Shown piece after piece: positions 13,705 to 25,169 of a DNA stretch of 64,000 nt (its first letter is position 1; every line of letters begins with the position of its first letter). The stretch is from Cinclus cinclus (taxonomy: Eukaryota; Chordata; Aves; Passeriformes; Cinclidae): positions 5,821,598-5,885,597 of the forward strand of contig NC_085073.1 in NCBI RefSeq assembly GCF_963662255.1, given 5' to 3'. The notes beneath the pieces are model-generated. The model was not told where the DNA came from. It was given only the letters and a program-made list of their open reading frames with translations, and did no database searches. Both the position numbers and the translations under genes were made by a program.

Positions 13705-14170
13705 TCTGTTCAGGTGAGACCCCACCTCCAGAGCTGCCCCAGCCCTAGGACCCAGCACAGGGAAGATGGAGCTGCTGGAAAATGTCCAGAGGAGACACCA
13801 GGATGATCAGAGGGATGGAGCAGCTATGCTGGGAAGAAAGGCTAGGAAAATTGGGATTGTCCAGCCTGGAAAAGCTCCAGGGTCACCTAATTGTGACTTT
13901 CCAGTGCCTGAAGGAGCCACAAGAAATGCAGAGAGAGACTTTGGATAAGGTATGGAGGGACAGGACACAGGCAATGGCTTCCCACTACCAGAGGGCAGGG
14001 TTAGATGGGATATTGGGAAGGAATTCCTCCATGGGAGTCTGGGGAGGGGCTGGGATGGAATTCCCAGAGCAGCTGTGGCTGCCCCTGGATCCCTGCAAGT
14101 GTCCAAAGCCAGGCTGGAGCCACCTGGGATGGTGGAAGGTGTCCCTGCCCATGGCATCACAAGGGTGGCA
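13705..14170 (+). mobile_element. CR1 LINE 3' region, longest sense copy
   Basis: About 460 bp of sense CR1 3' sequence runs from 'ccccacctccagagctgc' through 'gtccagcctggaaaagctcc', 'gatattgggaaggaattcc' and 'ccagagcagctgtggctgcc' to 'ggtggaaggtgtccctgcc'. It holds no reverse transcriptase frame. Confidence 0.9.
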
Positions 14171-15164
14171 CCAAGGCTCCATCACCTGTAAGACACCCCA
14201 GAAAACACCTGGAATGAAGAGGAATGCAGGGCAGGGATCAAATTTATTCATCAATAATAGGAAAAGTGCCCAAAACAGCAGTTTTGGAAGGTTCCAAAGC
14301 TACTTGAGAAGCCAGGCCAGATTTGACAAATAGCTCCAGCCAAAGTGGAGAAAATAATTAGAAAAACATTGAAACGTGTCGATTTTTAGTTGTTGTTCTT
14401 ATTCTTTTTTTTTTTTTAACTGAAACATTTTACTTCGGAAATGATGAAACATTTTAGTCCCAGCAGGATCTTGGAGCCTTTGTCCCAGCAAAACAGGAAT
14501 GTTTATTCGGTTTGTCACTGACTGAGTGAGTTAAATGTCAGGAGGAAATTTCAGTGTTGCTTTCTCGCGTAAAAATAAAAAATTAAAAATGCACGCAGGA
14601 TTTTATCTGGTGGCACACAGGGCATTAGAAGAAGCCAGATAAAGGGTTGAAGGCAAGCACCTTTCCTGTCCAGATCCTCAACTCCCCTAATTCCCAACAG
14701 GCTGAGCCACGAGGGATTAGGCAACCTGCACAGAAAGGGGCCAGGGTGACCTCAGGTGACAGCAGAGGCCAGAAGAGAAGGTTCCTTTTGGGAGCCTCCC
14801 ATGGAACTGCCCCAAAACAGCCCTGGGAACAGCAGGGTTGAGAGTGATGAAGGCTGAGAAGGACAAAGGCTGGTGAGAGATGCCCCCCAGAGCCACCAGA
14901 ACGGAGAATTGGGACTTTCCCCTTGCTCCCATGCCCAGGGCACTGGGAAAAGCCACATCCTGCCTCTTCCATCAGCACAGCAGCCTCTGCCAAGGAATCC
15001 GCCTCTTCTAGGACTGAGGCCTTGGGTTGCCTCTAATTTTAGGGTCTGATGAAAAGGCCTGGGGTCTCCTCCAAGCTTTCCCAGTCCAGGGCTGAGTGTC
15101 ACAGCCAAGAGTCCCAGGATCCCACAGCGTTCCCAGCACTCCCACGTGAGTCCAGATGTCCTGT
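14171..15164. other. Intergenic, no gene seen
   Basis: No supported gene. A T run lies near 14406-14418. Confidence 0.5.
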
Positions 15165-15290
15165 GCCTTTCCCTGTTCCCTGCCTTTCCCAGCTCCCTGC
15201 TTTTCCCTGTTCCCTGCTGTTCCCTGCTTTTCCCTGTCTTTCCCTGTCCCCTGCTTTTCCCTGTCCCGTGCCTTTCTCTCTTTCCCTGCC
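15165..15290. repeat. Pyrimidine-rich minisatellite (tttccctg)
   Basis: Head-to-tail variants of 'tttccctg' and 'ttccctgc' fill about 125 bp. On the minus strand the repeat is purine-rich and opens long Gly/Lys/Glu-rich frames. These are repeat translations, not genes. Confidence 0.85.
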
Positions 15291-16476
15291 AACCCAAGGT
15301 CTCGTCAGCACGGATAATTATCCCAGCTCCAGCAATGAGCACTGCCAGTGATCCAATACCCACAACAGGCCCCAAGCTCCAGCCCCACTGAGAGCTCATC
15401 CCAAATCCACGGGCCTTGCCCAGATAATGACCTTTAGCTCCTCCAAATGCTAAGTCAGCTCTGAAACCAGCCAGGAGGGACCTGCAGCAGGAAGAGCTTT
15501 CCAAACTCCATGACACAAAGCCTGGAGTGGTCGTTTCCAAGCTTTGGAGGTACACACCCCAATTCCAAATTGTCCCAGCACAGGTTTCCTTGGAGCAGAT
15601 AGAGCTTGGTGTGAGGCACAGAGACCCCAGCATGTCCAGATGGAGGGAATGGAGCTGGTGATTCCAGCAGGGTGGGAATTGGGAGCTGGGATGTGAAACC
15701 AGAGAGGGGAAACGTTTAAAGCTTTAATCTTGGAAACAGCTTCCTGATAGGAGATTTATGAGCGATGGGAATAGTCTCCTTTGCAGAAGGCTGGAAGCTG
15801 TGCTGCTGAAACGAGACCGGATAAAAGGGGAGACAACACATGAGGAATGGATTTGGTTTGAGCAGAAGACAGGACCCGGAGGTTCCCTCCAAGCTCCAGC
15901 CACCTTCCCACACATCCAACCCCACACCTGGGACATCCAGCCCCCTGGCACCAGAAACCAGCAGAGGTTGTCACAACATTCAGCACAGCTCCAAAACAGT
16001 GTCACCAGCCCGAATTTCTCTCCCCGTGGCAGCTGCTCTTGGGGCTGCTACAGAGCCTCATTTTTTGGCTAATTCCTGGTGTGGTAGCCAGACCCTGGGG
16101 TTTGACACATCCGACTTTTGTGTGGGAGCCTGTGGAAGGGGCAGGTTCATTAATATGTGTTTAACTTGGATCTTGAAGGAGCTGAACTTTTCCTGACTTA
16201 GCTCTCCCTGTATCTATATCCCACTTTCCTGTTAATCAACCTTTCCCTTTTTCCTGCCTTGGCCTTTCCCAGCAAGTTCGTGGGTATTGGTTTTCTCTGG
16301 AGCTGCTTTAGTGCTGCTGGAGGATGTGGGAATGACAGCTCTGGCCTTCCAAGCTCTGTATTCACCCTACATTTATCCAGCTCCTCGTTCCCCTGGCTCC
16401 TCTTCCAACCTCAGCATGATCTGAAGGGGTGAAAAGATGAAGGAGAACAGAGCCAGCACCTCTCCAAACCTAGCAG
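15291..16476. other. Intergenic, no gene seen
   Basis: No exon-like conserved sequence seen on either strand. Confidence 0.5.
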
Positions 16477-16612
16477 AGTCATGGAATGGTTTGGGTTGGA
16501 AGAGACCTCAAAGCTCACCCATTCCCACCCCCGAATGGCCAAGGATATCTTCCACTAGACCAGGTTGCTCCAAACCCTGTCCAGCCTGGGAAAGGCTTTG
16601 TTGGGAAGCTCA
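16477..16612 (-). mobile_element. CR1 LINE 3'-end fragment
   Basis: Antisense CR1 tail: 'atggaatggtttgggttgga', 'agacctcaaagctcaccc', 'actagaccaggttgctcc' and 'aaccctgtccagcctggg'. Confidence 0.88.
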
Positions 16613-16777
16613 TCCAAGGCTCAGCCTCGTAAAGCTGCCGAGCCAGAGCCCTGAGCAGGGATTAGATGCTAAAGCCTGACTTCAGCCGGGTGCAGCCAAC
16701 CCAAAGCGCTCTGACTTCGGGCTTATTGCCCTACCAAAACAGCAGTGAAATCACTTCATTAATCCCCAGAGCCTCAT

Positions 16778-16867
16778 TTCCTTCCTCCCTTCCTCCCTTC
16801 CTCCCTCCCTTCCTCCCTCCCTTCCCTCCTTCCCTTCCCTCCTTCCTTCCTTCCCTCCTTCCCTCCG
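16778..16867. repeat. CT-rich low-complexity tract
   Basis: An almost pure C/T stretch built from 'ttccctcc' and 'ttcc' variants. One strand is pure purine, so it could adopt unusual DNA structures. No function is evident. Confidence 0.9.
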
Positions 16868-18320
16868 CCAAGCTGAAGCTTAAAATAGTATTTTGCATTC
16901 CCCATATTTCACTCCAGGACTAATTAACACTCAATCAGCCCAAAGCTCTTCCCACAGCAGCCTGGCCCCATGGTGCAACCTGCTCATCCTTGGCAGCAGC
17001 AGGAGCACTCACTGGGCTCCCAGCTCCTTCCAAAAGCTGTTTCTGATGAAGCACCTGGAAAGAACTGAGCTAAAACGGGAAATCACCAGAATTCAAGCCC
17101 CACGTGCACTTCTACCTCCACCCCACGTGCACACACAATTCTGCAGTGCCCACAATGTCAGCACCATGATAATGCCCCAACACCAAGAGCGGTCACTCTT
17201 CCAGAGGTTCCAGCAGCTCCTAAATTAGGACAAAACCCACGAGTTAAGCTGTCACCTCGTCACTACCTCCACAGAACAGAGCTGACCCCATGTCCAGCCT
17301 CACGGATGGTTTTAACCCAGCTAAAAAAGCTCCTTGGACTCAGTGCAGAGCGTGGGATGGGAAAGATGGACCCCAGATCTTGCTGCACTTGGATTTCATA
17401 GCCTTTTCTCACCCTCTCAGCACCCCAGGCCAAGTGTGAGTTAAACGGGGCTGTGGAGATGATGGAGCTGGAAAGGAAACATCATCCAGGAGGGCTCCAA
17501 ATACGTCACCCATGAGACATCAGCCCCCTCACTACAGCATCTTTCCTGCTCACACACGTCAGGCTCGGAGGATCACAGAGGGGATGTGGATCAGGAGAGG
17601 GTGTAAAGACTGGCACAAGCACAGGGAACTCATGGCAGCTACAGGGGAGGGAGAAAAGGTCAAACACACCACGCTTGACGTGTTTATTTGGTTTTCAGCC
17701 CAAACTTCCACCCACAGACAAAAGGCAAGGGCAGCCTGAACAATCCAGGTAGCTCATGAGCAAGAGCTGGTTCATCCCTTCAGCACTGCACAGCCAGTCC
17801 TTGCATTTACTGCTTAAAAATAACCCTAAAAATACAAAAAAAAAACAAACAAAAAACGTTATCAAGTATCCCAGATCTCTGTAGAGCTCCGTCCTCTCCC
17901 CTGATAACATGAGGAGGCGGCAGAGGCAGACAGCCCCAAAAACAGGGAACTGTTGAAGGAAAGACAAAGTGGCACTTTGTGCATCTGGTTGGCATAGTTC
18001 AGTCCTAAGCAGAACTCAGTGATGTCAGGGGTCCTCCCCTGTCCTTCCAGCCATGCCCACCCTCAGGGACCAGGCCTGGGGCAGCAGCTGTGACCCCCCC
18101 CCTCAGGTGTCCCCAAAGAGAAGCCTTAAGGAGCTGCCACAAGGGATGACACCCCTCCCTGCCACAAGAGCAGCACAAAAGACTTCTTTCCCTGCTTTGG
18201 CAAGCCTAACACCCACGAGGGGCTGTGGGCAGCTCCGGAACCGGCCTCGGAGAGTGAACGAGCCCATACATAACACCACACACACGGCCGTGGCTCCCGC
18301 CTCTGTGAGGGGATCGCGCC
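16868..18320. other. Intergenic upstream of DUS3L
   Basis: No gene is recognised. The last few hundred bases become GC-rich towards the DUS3L promoter. A TTTATT at about 17682-17687 could be read as a minus-strand AATAAA, but no minus-strand coding exon was found to go with it. Confidence 0.45.
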
Positions 18321-18327
18321 TCGGCCG

Positions 18328-18408
18328 GGCCTTTATATAGCGACGTGATGCGCGCGCCCGGTCACGTGGCTCTGCACCGCCGCTGACGTCATCCCCGCGC
18401 GCGGCAGC
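18328..18408 (+). promoter_or_regulatory. DUS3L core promoter with E-box and full CRE
   Basis: The 80 bp before the DUS3L start codon hold a TATA-like 'tttatatag' (about 18331-18339), an E-box CACGTG (18363-18368) and a perfect palindromic CRE TGACGTCA (18384-18391), all in a CpG-rich context. The TATA-like element is nearly symmetric and could also serve minus-strand transcription. Motifs are seen directly; use of them is inferred. Confidence 0.6.
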
Positions 18409-21400
18409 ATGGCAGCGGTGGCGGCGCCCGGCGTGGCGCCGGTTCGAGCCCGGTGAGTGCGGGATCGCGGCCTTGGCACTGCCCGGCCCGTCCTGAACGC
18501 CCCCGGACGTGCTCGACCCCTCTTTAACCTTCCCCAGAACGGGCTCGGTCCCTTCATAACCTTTTCCGGTATGTGCCCGGTCCCTTCATAACCCCTCCGG
18601 TACATTACCGACCCCTCCGTGATCCCCCCAGTACCTGCCCGCTCCCTTCATAAACCCCCCGGTACGTTCCCCATCTCTCCATATCCCCCTCCCATTACAT
18701 TCCCAACTCCTCCCTAATCCCCCAGTACGTTCCTGGTCTTTCCATAATCCTCCCAGTACATTCCCGACCTCTCCAACCCCCCAGTCCATGGCCTGTCCCC
18801 CATAACGCCTCCTCTTCATCCCCTTTTCCTGATCCATAACACCTCCCCTCCTCCTGACCCCCTTTTCCACGGACACCCCCTTGCCCCGCAGGTTCCTCAC
18901 CTCCAAGGAGCAGTTCCATGCCTACCTGCAGGCAGGGGGCGAGGAGGAGAAGGAAGAGGGGGAGAAGAAGGAAGAAGAGCATGTCAGCAGCACCCAGAGC
19001 GAACCACCAGCCAAAAGGGTGAAGGCAGAGGAGCTCTGTCAGGATGGGGAAAGCCAAGGGAATGCTGGAGAGGAAGAGAAGGAACGGCCGGAGAAGAAGA
19101 GAGCCCGGGGGCAGAACAAGAGCCGCCCGTGCATGAAACCCAACTGCTACGAGCAGAGCAGGCTGTGCCCCTCGGTGACACAGGTGTGACACAGGCCCTG
19201 CTCTGGCTGGGTTACGTGGCATGTTGGGAAGGAATTTATCCCTGGGAGGGTGAGGAAGCCCTGGCACAGGATGTCCAGAGCAGCTCTGGGTGCTCCTGGT
19301 CCCTGGAAGGGTCCAAGGCCAGGCTTGGAGCACCTTAGGACAGTGGAAGGTGTCCCTTCAGGTGGGACTGGATGGGATTTGTGGTCCTTTCCAACCCAAA
19401 CCAGTCTGGAATTCCATAAAAACCAGCTGGGAGAGGGTGACGTGGGATGAGCTGAGCGTCACAAGTGAACCATCCCCTTCCCTGAAGTGTGTCCATCTCA
19501 TGCAGCACATCCCTGGGAGCATTCCCACCCTCACCTGGGGATCTCAGGTGCTCAGAGCAGCTCTGAGCTCTGCTGCTCCATCCCCAGCTCCCCCTGCTCC
19601 GTGTTGTCCCCAGGGCTGTGGAGCGCAGTGCCACTTTGGGCCGCGCTGTCGCTTCCTCCATGACGTGTCCGAGTACCTGGCGGCGAAGCCGGCGGACCTG
19701 GGCCAGCGCTGTGTCCTCTTCGACACCTTTGGCCGCTGTCCCTACGGTGTCACCTGTCGTTTTGGCCAAGCCCACCTTGGTGATGGCCATCAGAACCTGG
19801 TGAACGCCGCCCTGGCCCAGCAGTGGGAAGGGAAGCTGCTGGTGAGGAACAGCCTCTCCAAGGAGCTCCAGCAGCAGCTGCGCAAGAGGAAGTTCACTTT
19901 CCACAAGGCCGAGGAATTTCTCCGTGGGCTCCGGTGTATGAAGGGAGGCAAAGCCAAGGGGAGTTCCACAGAGGTCTCCAACTGCACTGCGCCCCAGGAG
20001 GGCCTGGGAGACAGCCCTGAGCTGCAGGAGCAGGAAGAACTTCCCAAACCTGAGGCCCTGCAGAGCTCCCAAGGGGCTGAGGTTGATCACAAACCAGAGG
20101 CCCTGCAGAGCCCCCAAGAGGCTGAGGGTGACCCCAAACCTGAGGCCATGCAGAGCCCCCAAGGGGCTGAGAGTGCTCCCTCCATCCCAACCCTGGGCCC
20201 ACTAACAGATGAAGATGTGACAAAGCTGCGGCCATGTGAGAAGAAGAAGGTGAGAGTCCCTTGTGTCCTGATCCCATGGTGGAGATTGTGCATGGAAAAA
20301 TGGAGGAGAAATCCCTTGGAGAACCTTTAGCTGGGGGAGGCACAAGCAGAATATTGCTTACATATGGAAGGAATTCCTTCCTGGGAGGGTGGCGAGGGGC
20401 TGGGATGGAATTCCCAGAAAACCTGTGGCTGCCTCATTCTTGGAAGTATTCAAGGCCAGGCTGGGCAGGGCTTGAAGCATCCTGGGATGGTGGAAAGTGT
20501 CACTGCCCATGGCCAGGGCATGGAATTGGATGATCCTTAAGGTCCTTCCCAAGCCAAACAATTCAGTGATTCCATAAAAACCGTTGCAACTCTGCTAACC
20601 TGAGCCTCCATCCCTGTTTTCCAGCTGGAAATCCAAGGCAAGCTGTACCTGGCTCCACTGACCACGGTAGGTTGATAACTCCATCCTCGTGCCAAAGTTC
20701 ACTGCGGGCACAGCTGGAACAGAGCAGATCTGACAATCCCCTTCCCTGCTGTGCCTGGCAGTGTGGAAACCTCCCTTTCCGACGGATCTGCAAACGTTTT
20801 GGAGCAGATGTCACCTGTGGGGAGATGGCTGTGTGCACCAACCTGCTCCAGGGCCAGTCCTCCGAGTGGGCTCTGCTCAAACGCCACCACACCGAGGACA
20901 TCTTCGGGGTGCAGGTGAGTGTCATCACCCCATAAACCACCAATAACTCACTTCCCAGGGGAAAAGCTGTCTCTGGAACTCAGAGAAGCTGTTTCCATTT
21001 GGCAGCTGGAAGGAGCCTTTCCAGACACCATGACCAAGTGTGCAGAGCTCCTGAATAGGACAATCAACGTGGATTTTGTTGACATCAACGTCGGGTGTCC
21101 CATTGACTTGGTCTACAAGAAGGTGAGAAGTTCTGTGATGCATTTTCCTTCCATGAATCCTTGTCTTCTCCCTAATCCCCTGCTGCCTGATTGCTCTCTC
21201 CAGTGTGATCCAGAGCTCCCGGTTCGTTTATGGGCAGTAGGTATCAATGAGAAGGGCAATAAGCTGCTCAAGAACAGGCTGGCAGAATTTGGGAGGGAAA
21301 AGCACTCTGGAGTTTTTTTTTGGTTGAATGATCCACTTTGTCCAAAACTTTGAGATGCTCCAAGCCTTACCTGAGCATCTCCAAGGACTGTCTGCTATGT

Positions 21401-23972
21401 GAGGAAACTGAGTGTGCCATGTTGTGTCCCTCAGGGAGGAGGCTGTGCTCTGATGACTCGCTCCAACAAATTCGAGCAGATTGTCCGCGGGATGAACTCG
21501 GTGAGTTGGAGCACCTGGGGCTGAGCTGATGGACCTCAGTCCAGCCTGGCCTCATCTTCCCACTTCTGCAGGTGCTGGATGTCCCGCTGACAGTGAAGAT
21601 CCGGACTGGGGTGCAGGAAAAGGTTAACGTGGCTCACAAAATCATCCCCAGGATCCGGGAGTGGGGAGCGTCCATGGTCACGGTATGGGGACAGATGTGT
21701 GGGGTTGGTGGCTGGGGGGATTCTGCCTGGAGATCAGATGGGGGTGACCTTCCCCTGCCTTTTAGTGTCTTCTGCTAAAATAAATAAAGATGAAAATTCG
21801 GGTGTAGAGGGTGTTTTCCTACCTGCTCCTGAGCCTTGGGTCCATCATCATGGAATCCCAGAATGGTTTGGGAAGGGACATTAAAGCTGATCCCATCCTA
21901 CCCCTGCCATGGGCAGGGACACTTTCCACTATCCCAGGGTGCTCCAAGCCCTGTTGAAATTGGCCTTGGACCTTTCCAGGGATGGGGTAGCCACAGATGG
22001 CTCCTGGAATGGGGGATCAGCTCTTTGTGTGGGGTTTAGTTCTGATCCACAGTGCATTCCCTGGGGAGAGCCACTTCTTGTTCTGGCTCACAAATACCCA
22101 AACATCACCTCAAAAGCCTCCAGTCCTTCAGCTCTGCTCAGCCCACTGTCAGCACCCCTGGCTCTAAATCCAGAGGTAGATCCAGAAGTAGATCCCAAAG
22201 GATCCCTTACCCTGCTCTGTCAGCACCTGCAGATCCCGAGGTCGATCCCAAGGCCACTCCCAAAGCTCCCTTCCCCATCCTGGTGTCACTGCCCCCTGTC
22301 CCTCTCTGCCTGCCCAGCGAGGTGTCCCTGGATGTCTCCACAGCTGCACGGGAGGTCCCGGGAGCAGAGGTACACCCGGAGTGCAGACTGGGAATACATC
22401 TCCGAGTGCGCCCGCATCGCCAGCCCCATGCCTCTCTTTGGTACGTGGGGCACTCGTTTCATTTCAAATTCCTTCAAAATGGGGGAAAAAATGTTCCCAA
22501 GGATGCTTAGGATGGGGAAAAGGTTGAAGCATCCCTGGTGCTGCTGATGTGCCAGAGGGAAGGGAAACAAATCACTTGGGTTTTAAAGGTGTTTTCTTGC
22601 CCCTGTGGCACAAAATCCTTAAACCTTCAGGGAAATGAGCTGAGAGTGAAGGAGAAGAGAGGAGAAGGCTCCTTTTTTCCTTGTAAGGGAACATCCATCA
22701 GAAACATCCCTGGGAATCCAAACCAGGAGCCTCTTTGGACCATCTGGCTCTTGGACATTGTGTCCATTTTGAATTTTATCCCATGCCTGGATTAGCTCAC
22801 TTTGACTTGTCCTCACAGATCACTTTGACCTCTGGCTTCTCCTTCCTTTCCGGGCAGGAAACGGGGATATTTTGTCCTATGAAGATGCAAATCGAGCCAT
22901 GCAGATGGGAGTTTCTGGAATCATGATTGCAAGGCAAGTGTCTGTGTTTCCCTTCACTCCTGAGCTCTGGTGGTTCAAGAAGAAGAAAAAAAAGAAAATG
23001 GGATTAAAAAAATCCCTAAACAAACCCAAAGCATGGAATTTCCTCTCAGTGAAACCACTCTGAAAATTAGTAAAATAAATTTGTATCAGTTGGAACTTCT
23101 TGTTGGAATGGAAAAGGAGATTTAAAGCAGAATTGGCTGGGAGATCAGTGCTGGAAAGTGTCTCAAATCTTCAGGAGCATCAGTGATGGGAATAACAATC
23201 CCTTTTCTTTTTTGGCTGCAGAGGGGCACTCATCAAACCCTGGCTTTTCACGGAAATCAAGGAGCAGAGACACTGGGATATCTCCTCCAGCGAGAGATTT
23301 GACATCCTCAAGGACTTCACCAACTATGGCCTCGAGCACTGGGGGTCAGACACTCAGGGAGTGGAGAAAACCAGGAAATTCCTGCTGGAATGGCTCTCCT
23401 TCCTGTGCAGGTAATGCTGCCTTGCCAGCAGGATCTCTAAATAATAATTAATGAATCCCTAGCACTCGCTGCTGTTGCATTTCATTTTATTCCAGGTACA
23501 TTCCAGTTGGATTATTGGAACATCTACCTCAGAGAATCAATGAGCGGCCACCCTATTACCTGGGGAGGGACTACCTGGAGACCCTCATGGCCAGCCAAAA
23601 CGTGGATGATTGGATCAAAATAAGGTAATGAAGCATCAAATCTCATTTAAATTGCTACAAAGGGATGTGGCAGAGCCCCTGTAGAGACAGAGTAGCGTGG
23701 CAGCTGAGGACTGAACGCTGACCCCTCCTTGGGTTTGGTTTTGTTGTTGTCTTTTTTCCCTGCCAGTGTCCAAGGTCAGGCTGGACAGGGCTTGGAGCAG
23801 CCTGGGATAGTGGGAGGTGTCCCTGCACATGGCAGGGGTGACACTGGATTAATTTTATGGTCTCTGAGTTAATTCTATAATATTGATTATTTCTCCCAGT
23901 GAGCTGCTCCTGGGCCCAGTTCCACCCAGCTTCACCTTCCTGCCAAAGCACAAGGCCAATTCCTACAGATAG
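18409..23972 (+). CDS. DUS3L: tRNA-dihydrouridine(47) synthase, DUS3L
   Basis: FMN-dependent enzyme that reduces uridine 47 of tRNA to dihydrouridine using NADPH (family knowledge). Thirteen exons join in frame: 18409-18452, 18892-19183, 19614-20249, 20625-20666, 20762-20914, 21006-21122, 21435-21500, 21572-21682, 22344-22440, 22858-22933, 23222-23410, 23496-23624 and 23900-23972, giving 674 residues (the human protein is about 650). The N-terminus is Lys/Glu-rich. Two CCCH zinc fingers follow, around residues 102-130 and 140-165. The TIM-barrel begins near '[11 protein letters not shown]'. The DINVGCP motif supplies the catalytic cysteine, about Cys420. '[10 protein letters not shown]' and 'GNGD' fit the FMN phosphate site. 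Intron 10 has a GC donor. Residues encoded by 20049-20183 form a three-copy 15-residue repeat. The start was chosen because it opens a first exon ending at a consensus GTGAGT. Confidence 0.97.
19205..19425 (+). mobile_element. CR1 fragment in DUS3L intron 2
   Basis: Sense CR1 tail with 'tgttgggaaggaatttatcc', 'ggtccaaggccaggcttgg' and 'tggaaggtgtcccttc', ending 'cctttccaacccaaaccag'. It lies wholly within the intron. Confidence 0.85.
20049..20183 (+). repeat. 45-bp tandem repeat inside DUS3L exon 3
   Basis: Three head-to-tail 45-bp units start at 20049, 20094 and 20139. They encode variants of '[15 protein letters not shown]' between the zinc fingers and the catalytic barrel. Because the unit is a multiple of three, copy-number change keeps the frame. 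The segment is acidic, Pro/Gln-rich and probably disordered. Confidence 0.92.
20355..20580 (+). mobile_element. CR1 fragment in DUS3L intron 3
   Basis: Sense CR1 tail: 'ggaaggaattccttcctggg', 'tattcaaggccaggctgggc' and 'ggatggtggaaagtgtcac', ending near 'aattcagtgattccat'. Confidence 0.85.
21838..22000 (-). mobile_element. CR1 fragment in DUS3L intron 8
   Basis: Antisense CR1 tail: 'tggaatcccagaatggtttg', 'ccctgccatgggcagggac' and 'agggtgctccaagccctg'. Confidence 0.82.
23755..23885 (+). mobile_element. CR1 fragment in DUS3L last intron
   Basis: Sense CR1 tail: 'agtgtccaaggtcaggctgg', 'cttggagcagcctgggatag' and 'ggaggtgtccctgcacatgg'. It ends just before the final acceptor at 23899. Confidence 0.82.
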
Positions 23973-24060
23973 GGCTGGCCAGGCCCTGTCCTGCAGCATC
24001 AGGAGGCGTTTGGATGTGCTGGGAGGAGGAGCAGGGCTCCTCGGCTGTGCTGGCAGCTGG

Positions 24061-24066
24061 AATAAA
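24061..24066 (+). terminator. DUS3L polyadenylation signal AATAAA
   Basis: A canonical AATAAA lies 89 bases after the DUS3L stop codon, giving a short 3' UTR. No closer hexamer is present. Confidence 0.8.
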
Positions 24067-24079
24067 GCTGATATTTCTA

Positions 24080-24570
24080 GAAGCTGGTGAGTTTCTTTGC
24101 CTTCCTGCCGCACATCAATCCTGGCAGGCAAACACCCATTAGTGAGGGGAGCTCACAGCCAGAGCTGTCCCAGCTGCCCCATGTCGCTGAGAAAGTTCCC
24201 ACCAGGATGTCCTTGGGAGTGACAAATTCCCAGGATGAGGAGCAGCAACATCTCCCGCAACCAAGGTGACACGGAGTTGATGTTCAAGCTCCGAAAAGAA
24301 GCTTCTCAAAGAATTCTGAAGGCTCTGGAGACAGCCTGGAGGGTCTCAGCAGCATCCCAACACCTGGGGGACCCCAGAGCCACCAGCAGAGTGGGGAGAG
24401 CGGTGATCCCAGCACTGCTGACATCCATCATGGCCACCCCTACAAGGATATCCCCAGGCAACAATAGCTCCTCAAAACTAAGGTGTCAGGGACAGGGCAG
24501 GGCTGGGGCACCACGGGAATCCCCTGGACCATCCCCATCTCGCCCCACCACGAGCCCCTGGAGGTGCTGC
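24080..24570. other. DUS3L-MPV17L2 spacer
   Basis: About 500 bp without a recognisable exon. It becomes CpG-rich towards the MPV17L2 promoter. Confidence 0.5.
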
Positions 24571-24713
24571 CTCAGTAGCTGTCATGGCGGCCTCCTGTGC
24601 CTCGGTAGTTGTCATGGCGGCCTCCTGTGCCGCGGTAGCTGTCATGGCGGCCTCCTGTGCCGCGGTAGCTGTCATGGCGGCCTCCTGTGCCGCGGTAGCT
24701 GTCATGGCGGAGT
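24571..24713 (+). repeat. Five-copy 30-bp array of YY1-type ATGGCGG motifs
   Basis: Units start at 24571, 24601, 24631, 24661 and 24691. The middle units read 'cgcggtagctgtcatggcgg' followed by 'cctcctgtgc'; the last is truncated after ATGGCGG. Each carries ATGGCGG, and the first four carry ATGGCGGCC, the core of the YY1 recognition sequence (established knowledge). The array sits about 460-600 bp before the MPV17L2 start codon and next to its CpG-rich leader. It is open in both directions but is best read as regulatory, not coding. Confidence 0.9.
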
Positions 24714-25169
24714 CAGGAAGCGGAAGTCGTTGCTGTCACGTGGCACTCGCCCGTTCCGGGTGCGGGCGGCGGTAACGCCCGGTAGTGGCGAAAGGGGGGG
24801 GGGGGGAGAGCACGAGGGGAACTGGAGGGACTGGGAGGAACTGGAGGCACCGGGAGTCGGGGTGGTGTCCAGGAAGGGGCGCTGGGGACCCAGCGGGGTA
24901 AGTGGAGGGGTACCGAGATAACGGGGATGAGCGGGGGGTACCCGGTGGGTCGGGATGGGGGATACTGGGAGGCACTGGGGCGGTGGCAGGGGGTGGAGGG
25001 GGAGCTGTGGGGCGCACAGCAGGAGCAGTGGGGGGACTGGGAAGGGGTAACTGGGACAGCTGGGACACGCAGAGGGAATAACGGGGAACTGGAATAACTG
25101 AGATAACGGGGGGGTGCAGGAGAACTGGGAGAACTGGGAGCACAGGGTGCCGGCGGCTGTGCCCGTAGG
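24714..25169 (+). promoter_or_regulatory. MPV17L2 promoter and probable 5' leader
   Basis: CpG-rich sequence with a poly-G run near 24796-24806. A consensus donor GTAAGT begins at 24898, and 'cccgtag' at 25162-25168 could be the matching acceptor just before the start codon. That would make the 24.7-24.9 kb segment a 5' noncoding exon. The pyrimidine tract is weak, so an unspliced leader is equally possible. Confidence 0.4.

Noticed and set aside
14752..15633. 293-residue minus-strand open frame
   Set aside because: Driven by the tttccctg minisatellite; no family resemblance or splice support.
18329..18339. Minus-strand TATA box with a Pol III-type RNA gene
   Set aside because: Downstream minus-strand sequence does not resemble 7SK, RNase P, RNase MRP or U6, and no T terminator fits.
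18440..18452. tRNA T-loop-like 'ggttcgagcccgg'
   Set aside because: Inside DUS3L exon 1 with no matching acceptor stem, A box or cloverleaf.
24584..24775. 'MAASCAAVAV' repeat protein over the YY1 array
   Set aside because: Frame exists only because the 30-bp unit is a multiple of three; location and motif content fit a promoter.
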